NCBI GenBank assembly: GCA_001464865.1
Contig: LNEG01000125.1
Coordinates: 1-64,000 of the forward strand
Direction of reading: 5' to 3'
Source: Burkholderiales bacterium Ga0074133
GTDB lineage: Bacteria; Pseudomonadota; Gammaproteobacteria; Burkholderiales; Burkholderiaceae_C
DNA length: 64,000 bases
Made by a program: the position numbers and the translations under genes. A model generated the notes under the pieces. That model was not told where the DNA came from. It saw only the letters and a program-made list of their open reading frames with translations, and did not search any database. This document shows positions 57,796-64,000 of the stretch, one piece after another (within the stretch, counting starts at the first letter, position 1; each line of letters starts with the position of its first letter).

Positions 57796-58614
57796 TTACC
57801 CCAACCACCCCTTCGGCACCTTGTCCGCCTTCTTCTCGACCGGGTTGGCCAGCAGCCACTGCGCCGCGTACTGCCGCATGAACTCCTTGGCCTTCTCCGG
57901 CCGGGCCGTCAGCCACGCGTCGTAGGCGCCTTCGTTCAGGATGGCGGGCATGCTCTTTTCGCTGCCCGGCTGGCCGTAGCGGTGCAGCAGGGCGTGGTTG
58001 TTGGCGTTCACCGTGAGCAGGCAGTAGCTGATGATGACCTCGCCATCGGCGCCCTGCCAGCGCGCCCACAGGCCGGCCACGCCCATGGGTTTGCCGTCCA
58101 CGCGGGCCACGCGGGTGGGGATGGCTTTGCTGCCGTTGCGCAGGTCGTCTTCGTAGAAGGCCTGCATGGGCACGATGCAGCGCTGGCCGTTCAGCCACGC
58201 GTCGCGGAAGGCGGTGCCGGTGGAGGCGGTGTCGGATTTGGCATTGACCAGCTTGGGCGCGCGCAGCTTGGCGTCGGACGCGGACTTGACCCAGTGCGGT
58301 ACCAGGCCCCACTGCGCGGGCACCAGCACACGGGTGGTGTCGGGCGCGGGCTTGTCGGCGGCCCCGGCGGCCGGCGCGCCGTCGGTCATCTCGGTGGGGG
58401 CATCGGCCACTTCAGGCGGCTGCTCCGGGGCGGGCGTTTGTGGCGCGGCGGCGCCTGCGGGGTGTGCCAGCGCGGCGGCCGTGGTGGCGTGCACGATGAA
58501 GAAGCCCGGCTTGCGCGGCCACAGGTGGCGCTCGCCCAGGGCGGCAGGGGCATCCACCGCGAACGCCTCGCGGTAGGTGTCGGCGTGGGCCAGGGTTTCG
58601 TAGTGGGTGCTCAT
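57796..58614 (-). CDS. SRAP-domain (YedK/HMCES-like) protein lacking Cys2
   Basis: SRAP proteins cross-link to abasic sites in single-stranded DNA through the Cys that follows the removed Met. This 272-residue protein shows the SRAP core: WGLVPHWVK, KLVNAKSDTA, RCIVPMQAFYED and MPAILNEGAYDAWL. The N-terminus reads MSTHYETL, so residue 2 is Ser where MC is expected, and no other start gives Cys there. An insert (about residues 50-100) is Pro/Ala-rich. It may be inactive or act differently. The identification is good; activity is doubtful. Confidence 0.85.
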   Translation of the reverse strand: MSTHYETLAHADTYREAFAVDAPAALGERHLWPRKPGFFIVHATTAAALAHPAGAAAPQTPAPEQPPEVADAPTEMTDGAPAAGAADKPAPDTTRVLVPAQWGLVPHWVKSASDAKLRAPKLVNAKSDTASTGTAFRDAWLNGQRCIVPMQAFYEDDLRNGSKAIPTRVARVDGKPMGVAGLWARWQGADGEVIISYCLLTVNANNHALLHRYGQPGSEKSMPAILNEGAYDAWLTARPEKAKEFMRQYAAQWLLANPVEKKADKVPKGWLG

Positions 58615-58674
58615 CGGGCGATGGTACCTGCGGTTTGCCGGGTTTTTGGGCTGAATCAGCCGCAGGTCCAGCAT

Positions 58675-58718
58675 TTAATTGCCTTGGCAGCTATTGATTT
58701 AGTAGCAAATTGGGGCGA
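58675..58718 (-). repeat. Dispersed palindromic repeat, copy 8
   Basis: On the minus strand: TTTGCTACTAAATCAATAGC followed by TGCCAAGGCAATTAAA. The first part closely matches copy 9 (TTTGCTACTATATTAATAGC). It lies upstream of the SRAP gene start, in its leader region. Confidence 0.65.
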
Positions 58719-58947
58719 TTGCTGCCCATGGCGCCGGGGGGCATGACACGCATGCAGCCGCGCTCCCGCCCGGTCGATCCACATCATGCGGCCCTGCGGC
58801 TGGCCTGCGCCCGCCTTCGCCGCGCCGCTGGTGCGCCGTTAATGCGCCGGTTTTGCGGCGGTTCAGGGCTTGGCAGCCCGGCAGCGCGTGGCGATACTGG
58901 CAGGTGCCGACATCGGTGTGTCGCGCCAACCCTGTGAGGTCATTCCC

Positions 58948-59505
58948 ATGCACAAGATTGCACTTGCCCTGGCCGCGGCGGCCCTGCTGCCCGGCGCTGC
59001 CAGCTTGTCCCACGCCCAGGTGCAGAAGATGCGCCCCGGCCTGTGGGAACACAGCGTCACCATGAAAAGCCAGAGCGGCCAGATGGAGGCCGCCATGGCG
59101 CAGGCGCAGAAGTCGCTGGCCGACATGCCACCCGCCCAGCGACGCCAGATGGAAGAAATGCTGGCCCAGCAGGGCGTGAGCCTGGGCGCCAAGGCCACCA
59201 CGGTCAAGGTGTGCGTCACCCCCGAGCAGGCCGACCTGGACCGCCTGCCGCCCGCGCAGGATGGCTGCACGCACAAGCTGCAGCGCACCAGCCCGAACAC
59301 GCTGTCGACCACCTTCAGCTGCCCGGCGGCGCAGGGTCGCCCGGGCTCCAGCGGCAGCGGCACCATGACGATGAGCAGCCCCACGGCCTACACCGGCCGC
59401 TACAAGGTGGAGACGCAGACCGCGGGCAAGCCCGAGCAGCTCGACATGGAGCAGACGGGCCGCTGGCTTGCAGCCGACTGCGGGGCGATCAAGCCCGCGC
59501 GCTGA
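58948..59505 (+). CDS. Exported DUF3617 protein
   Basis: A 185-residue periplasmic protein of the DUF3617 family. The signal peptide is cleaved near ASLSHA. The family pattern MRPGLWEHSVTMKSQ, then VKVCVTPEQADLDRLPP and DGCTHKLQRTS, with two conserved cysteines, is clear. The ATG before HKIALALAAA is chosen. Its 3' end overlaps the convergent GGDEF gene by 17 bases. Confidence 0.85.
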   Translation: MHKIALALAAAALLPGAASLSHAQVQKMRPGLWEHSVTMKSQSGQMEAAMAQAQKSLADMPPAQRRQMEEMLAQQGVSLGAKATTVKVCVTPEQADLDRLPPAQDGCTHKLQRTSPNTLSTTFSCPAAQGRPGSSGSGTMTMSSPTAYTGRYKVETQTAGKPEQLDMEQTGRWLAADCGAIKPAR

Positions 59506-60646
59506 CGCCTGGCGCCGGCCTGGCCGGGGGGGCCATCACCACCCGGTTGCGGCCCAGCGCCTTGGCGGTGTACAGGGCCTGGTCGGCCCGTTCCAGCGTG
59601 TGGTCGATGGTGTCGCCGGTGCGGTGCTGCGCCAGCCCGGCAGACACCGTCAGGTGCAGCACGCCGGCGGAGTGCGTGATTTCCAGGGCCTCGACCGCCT
59701 GGCGCACCCGGTCGAGCAGCTCGCGCGCATCCTCGGGCCCGGTTTCAGCCAGCATCAGCACGAACTCCTCGCCGCCCCAGCGCGCCAGCACATCGGTGTC
59801 GCGCACACTGGCGCGCACGGTGCTGGCAAACGCCTGCAGCGCGCGGTCGCCGGTGGAGTGGCCGTGCGTGTCGTTGACGGGCTTGAAATGGTCGATGTCG
59901 AGCTGCGCCAGCATCAGCGGCCGGCCGGTGCGCAGCGCACGGCGCTGCTCCAGCGCCATCAGGTCCTGCATGGCGCGGCGGTTGAGCAGGCCCGTCAGCT
60001 CGTCGCGGGTGGCCAGTTCGCGGTTGACGGCCAGGGCTTCGGCCAGGGCCTCGCGCTGGCGCTGCAGCTTGGCGCGGATGCGCTGGATGCGCAGGTTCAG
60101 TGCAATGCAGCCGCCCAGCACGATGAACACCATCAGCGCATACGCGGTGTCCAGATAACCTGAGGTGCTGGCGCTGAAGCGCGTGCTCACGGCAATGGCA
60201 CAGCCGAACGCGGTCAGCGCATACACGCCGATGCCGACCACCTCTGCCATCGTGAGGGCAAAGGTGCCAAAGAAAAGGATCATGGCCAGCACGCTGGGCA
60301 CGATGCCCCGTGCCTCACCCGCCAGCACGTACGCCACCGCGCCGCTGGTGATGGTCCATGCCATCTGCGGGATGGTGAGGGACGGATCGTTCAGCTGCGC
60401 TGTTTTCCCCGAGCGCACAAATGCCGTCATCACCAGCAGCCCGCACACCGACATGGCCGCCCACCAGCGCACGGCCGTGACGTTCATGGTCTGCGTGGCC
60501 TCGGCCAGCAGCAGCATCACGCCTGCACTGTTGGCCATGAGCAGCAGCGCCAGCAGCGCCATGCTCACCAGCGTGCGGCGGCGCGGGTCGGTGGAAAGCG
60601 CGGCATTGGTGACGCGCTGCCACACACGGGCGATGGGGTGTTTCAT
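59489..60646 (-). CDS. Membrane diguanylate cyclase (GGDEF)
   Basis: A 385-residue enzyme with six or so N-terminal helices (about 25-195; LVSMALLALLLMANSAGVML first), a coiled-coil linker and a GGDEF domain. The active-site motif is ARWGGEEFVL, so it should make cyclic di-GMP. RTDELTGL-like RDELTGLLNRRAMQDL marks the domain start. An I-site RxxD-type motif is not obvious. The ATG before KHPIARVWQR is chosen. Confidence 0.9.
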   Translation of the reverse strand: MKHPIARVWQRVTNAALSTDPRRRTLVSMALLALLLMANSAGVMLLLAEATQTMNVTAVRWWAAMSVCGLLVMTAFVRSGKTAQLNDPSLTIPQMAWTITSGAVAYVLAGEARGIVPSVLAMILFFGTFALTMAEVVGIGVYALTAFGCAIAVSTRFSASTSGYLDTAYALMVFIVLGGCIALNLRIQRIRAKLQRQREALAEALAVNRELATRDELTGLLNRRAMQDLMALEQRRALRTGRPLMLAQLDIDHFKPVNDTHGHSTGDRALQAFASTVRASVRDTDVLARWGGEEFVLMLAETGPEDARELLDRVRQAVEALEITHSAGVLHLTVSAGLAQHRTGDTIDHTLERADQALYTAKALGRNRVVMAPPARPAPGVSARA

Positions 60647-61101
60647 GCGCCGTGGCAGCGCAGCCGCTGCAGACCCGGGGCGAGGTTGCACCGCACGCCA
60701 GCCATGGCGATTGCAGCGGTGCGGGCAGTGCGGCAGCCCGGTTTATCACGCGCGGCCCTGGTGCGCTGCAGGTCACTGCTGTCCCTGCCGTCACCGCCGC
60801 GCACGGCACGCGGCCCCCGGGCCGAAGGCGCCGAGCAGGGGGTCGGGCAGTACCGCGCTGACATGGCAGTGGCTGGTGGAGGTGTGGGGCCGGAGACGCT
60901 GATGGAGGGTGGGGCAGCCGGGCGCAGGGGTTGCATCGCCCGGCCCCGCAGCATCGGCAGGTGGCTGCAGTGGAAAACCGCGCGAGTGTTGGCCCCTTGG
61001 GGACAATACAGAAGTTGGGGTGCTGCGTCTACCCACCCGAAGTGGGGATGTGTAATCCGGGGGACTGTCCCGGTCTGCGCGAGGCGCAGCGGGTGGCCCG
61101 G
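60647..61101. other. 455-base gap between GGDEF and rsmE genes
   Basis: Several open frames occur here but none has a recognisable domain, a good ribosome site or typical codon use. I see no repeat copy, terminator or tRNA. It may hold the GGDEF promoter. Confidence 0.5.
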
Positions 61102-61887
61102 TCAGGACAGCACGAGTGCCGCGAGTGCCGCCAGCGGAGCGGTTTCGGCGCGTAGCACGCGCGGCCCCAGGGTGACGGGCGCAAAGCCGTGCTCTGCGGC
61201 CAGCGCTTCTTCGGCAGGGCTCAGGCCGCCTTCAGGGCCCGACAGGAACAGCACCGCCCGCCCGTCCTGCCCGGCCACGGCCGTGTGCAGCGGTACCGTG
61301 CCCGCGCGCAGCGACAGCAGCAGGCGCTGCGGTGGCACGGCGGTATCAGCAGCACCGGCAGCATCGGTGCCCGCGCCTGCGCCTGCGCCGTGGTGGCGCA
61401 CCCAGCCGGCCAGGTCCGCGGCCGGGTGCACCAGCGGCACGCGGTTGCGGCCGCATTGCTCGGCAGCCGATATGGCCACGGCCTGCCAGTGGGCGATCTT
61501 CTTGTCGGCGCGCTCGCCCTTGAGCTTGAGTACGCTGCGCTCGGCCATCAGGGGCGTGATGCTGGCCACGCCGAGTTCGGTGGCCTTTTCCACCAGCCAG
61601 TCCATGCGCTCGTTGGCGGTGATGCCAGCCAGCAGGTGCACAGCGCGTGGCGCCTCGCGTTCGATGGCGTGGTGGGCGCCCACGCGCACGCGCACATCGC
61701 TGCGGCCCATGTGGACCACGGTCGCCTCGAACTCGCCCCCCGGGCTGCCGGGTACCAGGCCGCCATCAAACAGCGTGATGGCGTCGCCCGGCTGCAGGCG
61801 CAGCACCTGCACGTGGCGGGCGACACTGGGCGGCAGGTCCAGCTCGGTACCGGTGGCCAGGATGGCGGGGCAGTGAAAACGGGGCAT
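61102..61887 (-). CDS. rsmE: 16S rRNA m3U1498 methyltransferase
   Basis: Methylates U1498 of 16S rRNA. The 261 residues show the SPOUT knot motifs FLSGPEGGLSPAEEAL and LGPRVLRAETAPLAALAAL, with the N-terminal PUA-like part. An Ala/Gly-rich insert lies around residues 160-180. It follows amgK on the same strand; a repeat copy directly precedes its start codon. Confidence 0.94.
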   Translation of the reverse strand: MPRFHCPAILATGTELDLPPSVARHVQVLRLQPGDAITLFDGGLVPGSPGGEFEATVVHMGRSDVRVRVGAHHAIEREAPRAVHLLAGITANERMDWLVEKATELGVASITPLMAERSVLKLKGERADKKIAHWQAVAISAAEQCGRNRVPLVHPAADLAGWVRHHGAGAGAGTDAAGAADTAVPPQRLLLSLRAGTVPLHTAVAGQDGRAVLFLSGPEGGLSPAEEALAAEHGFAPVTLGPRVLRAETAPLAALAALVLS

Positions 61888-61948
61888 TTGCTACTATATT
61901 AATAGCTGTCGGGCATGATAAATCAAGCACCACAGCCCAGTTTGACTC
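61888..61948 (+). repeat. Dispersed palindromic repeat, copy 9 (immediately before rsmE start)
   Basis: TTGCTACTATATTAATAGCT, then GTCGGGCATGATAAATCAAG, then CACCACAGCCCAGTTTGACT. A full-length copy written on the plus strand, occupying the rsmE leader up to the ATG. The inner hairpin has decayed relative to copy 1. Confidence 0.75.
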
Positions 61949-61989
61949 AAAAACGCCTTGCAGCGGCTGCTGCAGGGCTTGCGGACCCA

Positions 61990-63132
61990 TTACATGCGGC
62001 CGTAGGCAAAGCCCGTGACAGGCTCGGTGCCCTCGATCTGGTCAAGCATCTTGAGCAGCGGCCCGAGCTGGCGGTAGCGGTTGGCCGTGGCGCGGATGTA
62101 GCCCATGAAGCGAGGCGCATCGGCCAGGTACTTGGGCTTGCCGTCGCGCAGCGTCAGGCGCGCAAAGATGCCGGCCACCTTCAGGTGGCGCTGGAGCCCC
62201 ATCCACTCCACCGCGCGGTAGAACTCGCCAAAGTCATCGCCCCAGCCGCTGGCGCTGTTGGCGCCCAGCAGGCCGGCCTTGCGCGCCTTTTCCCAGTAAC
62301 GCACCGTAATGTCGATGACAAACTCTTCTTCCCAGCTGATGAACGCATCGCGCAGCAGGCTGGCAATGTCGTACGTGATGGGGCCGTACACCGCGTCCTG
62401 GAAGTCGAGCACGCCCAGCGGCGCGCCGGGGCTGGCAGGCGCCATCAGATTCCGGGTCATGAAGTCGCGGTGCACATACACGCTGGGCGCGGCCAGGTTG
62501 TGCGCCACGATGATGTTGAACGCGCTTTGCAGCGTGGCCTGCTGGGTAGCGTCGAGCGTGACGCCGCGGTGCTGGGCCAGGTACCAATCCGGGAACAGCG
62601 CCAGTTCGCGGCGCAGCAGGGCCTCGTCGTACGCGGGCAGCACGCCGGGCTGCGATGCCTTTTGCCAGTCCAGCAGCACATCGGTGGCCTGCTGGTACCA
62701 GGCGTAGGCGTCCTGGGGCCGGGCCGGGTCCAGCAGTTCGATCAGCGTCTGGCTGCCCAGGTCAGACAGCAGCATGAAGCCGCCGGCCTGGTCCCACGCC
62801 ATGATGTGTGGCACGTTCAGGCCTGCCCCTGCCATCAGCGCCTGCACCTGCACGAAGGGCGCGCAGTTTTCCTTATCGGGCGGGGCATCCATCACGATGC
62901 GGCTTTCGCCCGTGGCGCTGTCAATGCGCAGGTAGCGGCGGAAGCTCGCGTCGGCCGACGCAGGGCGCAGGCTGGCGGGCAGCAGCTGGTGCGTTTGCGC
63001 CAGCGGCCCGAGCCACGCATGGAAGGCCGCCTCGCGGGCCGGGTCGGCCCAGGTGACCAGGGCTTGGGAAGGAGCGGCCGGGGCGGTGCCCGAAGGCAGA
63101 CCGGAGGGCAAGGGGGAGGAGGGGTGGCTCAT
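61990..63132 (-). CDS. amgK: N-acetylmuramate/N-acetylglucosamine-1-kinase (APH fold)
   Basis: Aminoglycoside-phosphotransferase-like kinase, matching AmgK of the peptidoglycan recycling route that makes MurNAc-1-P. The 380 residues have the APH catalytic loop YVHRDFMTRNLM and the metal motif VLDFQDAVYGPITYDI. The ATG before SHPSSPLPSGLP is chosen. It is divergent from lptD, as in Pseudomonas putida, but the partner gene murU is not adjacent. Confidence 0.88.
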   Translation of the reverse strand: MSHPSSPLPSGLPSGTAPAAPSQALVTWADPAREAAFHAWLGPLAQTHQLLPASLRPASADASFRRYLRIDSATGESRIVMDAPPDKENCAPFVQVQALMAGAGLNVPHIMAWDQAGGFMLLSDLGSQTLIELLDPARPQDAYAWYQQATDVLLDWQKASQPGVLPAYDEALLRRELALFPDWYLAQHRGVTLDATQQATLQSAFNIIVAHNLAAPSVYVHRDFMTRNLMAPASPGAPLGVLDFQDAVYGPITYDIASLLRDAFISWEEEFVIDITVRYWEKARKAGLLGANSASGWGDDFGEFYRAVEWMGLQRHLKVAGIFARLTLRDGKPKYLADAPRFMGYIRATANRYRQLGPLLKMLDQIEGTEPVTGFAYGRM

Positions 63133-63216
63133 GGATAATCCGATTTTACAAACCCGCCCCTGCGCAGCCGTGCAGGGGTGCCGCTTCGTCTGCCTTTGTT
63201 GCCCATTCCACCCCAC

Positions 63217-64000
63217 GTGCCCCGCCGCCAGCCTCTTCCCGCGCAGTCTTCCTCCTTTCGGACCGTGCCCGTCCGGGGGACCCTGCGCGCAGGCGCCCGG
63301 CCGCCCGTGCCGCGCACCCTGGCCTGCGCCATTGCCCTGGCGTGGTGCGGCCTGCCGCTGGCCCATGCCCAGGATGCCGGCGCCCCGGCCGCCAGCGGCT
63401 GGGATGCCCCGCCTGCGCTGCGCTCATCGCCCCTGCTGCAAGAGCGGATTCCGGACGCGGTGCGCTCACAGCTGCCGGTGTTTGTGCGTGGCGACCGCGT
63501 GAGCGGCCAGACCGACCTGAATGCCGTGATCGAAGGCAATGCCGAGTTGCGCCGCGGCGACACCGTGATCCGCGCCGACCGCCTGGACTACAACGTGCCC
63601 GACGACCTGGCCCGGGCCCAGGGCAAGGTGCGCATCAACCGCGCGGGCAACGTGTACGAAGGCACGGCGCTCGAGCTTCGCGTGGATGCGTTCGAGGGTT
63701 TTTTCAGCGATGCACGCTACCGTTTCCTGGCCAATGGTGCCCACGGCGAGGCCACGCGGGTGGACTTCATCGACCGTGACCGCGCCGTGGTGCACAGCGC
63801 CACCTACACCACCTGCGAGCGCGGCAACGAGGCCAGCTGGCAGCCCGACTGGGTGCTGCGCGCAGGCACGATCCGCCTGGACAACGAAGAACAGGTGGGC
63901 ACGGCCGAAGACGCGGTGCTGGAGTTCAAGGGCGTGCCGGTGCTGCCCATTCCGTACATCACCTTCCCGCTGTCGGACAAGCGCAAGTCGGGCCTGCTGC
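63217..64000 (+). CDS. lptD: LPS-assembly outer-membrane protein LptD, N-terminal part (cut by window edge)
   Basis: Outer-membrane beta-barrel that places LPS at the cell surface. The part seen has a signal peptide (ACAIALAWCGLPLAHA then Gln) and the periplasmic OstA-type beta-jellyroll domain: VFVRGDRVSGQTDLNAVIEG, NVPDDLARAQGKVRINRAG and PVLPIPYITFPLSDKRKSG. A GTG at 63217 is the likely start, with 63265 or other codons possible since no ATG exists. It runs off the window end. Divergent from amgK. Confidence 0.9.
   Translation, partial: MPRRQPLPAQSSSFRTVPVRGTLRAGARPPVPRTLACAIALAWCGLPLAHAQDAGAPAASGWDAPPALRSSPLLQERIPDAVRSQLPVFVRGDRVSGQTDLNAVIEGNAELRRGDTVIRADRLDYNVPDDLARAQGKVRINRAGNVYEGTALELRVDAFEGFFSDARYRFLANGAHGEATRVDFIDRDRAVVHSATYTTCERGNEASWQPDWVLRAGTIRLDNEEQVGTAEDAVLEFKGVPVLPIPYITFPLSDKRKSGLL

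Noticed and set aside
60647-61101. Small genes in the gap before rsmE
   Set aside because: The open frames are Arg/Pro/Gly-rich shadows without ribosome sites or recognisable domains.
63133-63216. An upstream TTG (63196) as the lptD start
   Set aside because: It would put a Leu/Pro-rich lead before the signal peptide; the GTG at 63217 is more plausible, though still uncertain.

Overview
The window is a 64 kb piece of a GC-rich betaproteobacterial chromosome. Gene order and protein sequences point to the Burkholderiales family Comamonadaceae, most likely Acidovorax or a close relative. Reasons are the gyrB-dnaN-dnaA / rpmH-rnpA-yidD-yidC-mnmE block on either side of the replication-origin region, the Alphaproteobacteria-free protein set, an orphan Bug-type solute-binding protein, an AcoR/aldehyde dehydrogenase/DUF779 trio, and a dispersed palindromic repeat that I remember from related genomes. 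No rRNA, tRNA, CRISPR array, insertion sequence or complete prophage was seen.

Layout. 1-8.5 kb: gyrB (cut by the window edge), dnaN and dnaA on the minus strand; a 414-base origin/regulatory region with DnaA boxes; then rpmH, rnpA, yidD, yidC and mnmE on the plus strand. 8.6-16.6 kb: a cyclic-nucleotide-domain protein, an unknown Ala/Pro-rich protein, apt, a large GGDEF-EAL protein, dprA and a LysM protein. 16.8-24 kb: def, a lipoprotein, fmt, azlCD, pgk, a lipoprotein pair and pyrF. 24-31 kb: LysR regulator, orphan Bug protein with a zinc deacylase, EamA exporter with a thioesterase, and a chemoreceptor under a probable FNR/Anr site. 31-39.8 kb: DUF779/aldehyde dehydrogenase with a probable sigma-54 promoter and its divergent AcoR-type activator; an EnvZ/OmpR-type pair with a direct-repeat operator facing a small exported protein; an alpha/beta hydrolase.

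39.9-54 kb is uvrA, then an accessory block at 43.2-51.9 kb, then an MFS gene and ssb. From memory, uvrA, the MFS gene and ssb are usually neighbours in this group, so the block looks inserted. It has six co-directional genes: two large secreted Ig/FN3-type proteins with near-identical choice-of-anchor/IPTL-like C-termini, between them a GNAT-DUF6916 fusion and three short phage-tail-collar (MdpB-like) proteins. This is the best candidate for an undescribed system. 54-64 kb: mnmA, an MFS transporter, two unknown small genes, a SRAP (YedK/HMCES-like) protein lacking the usual cysteine 2, a DUF3617 protein, a GGDEF protein, rsmE, amgK and the start of lptD.

The second theme is a dispersed palindromic repeat of about 45-65 bases, with nine copies seen. 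Six are intergenic or leader copies. Two lie in frame inside essential genes (mnmE and fmt), and one supplies the last codons and stop of the chemoreceptor gene.
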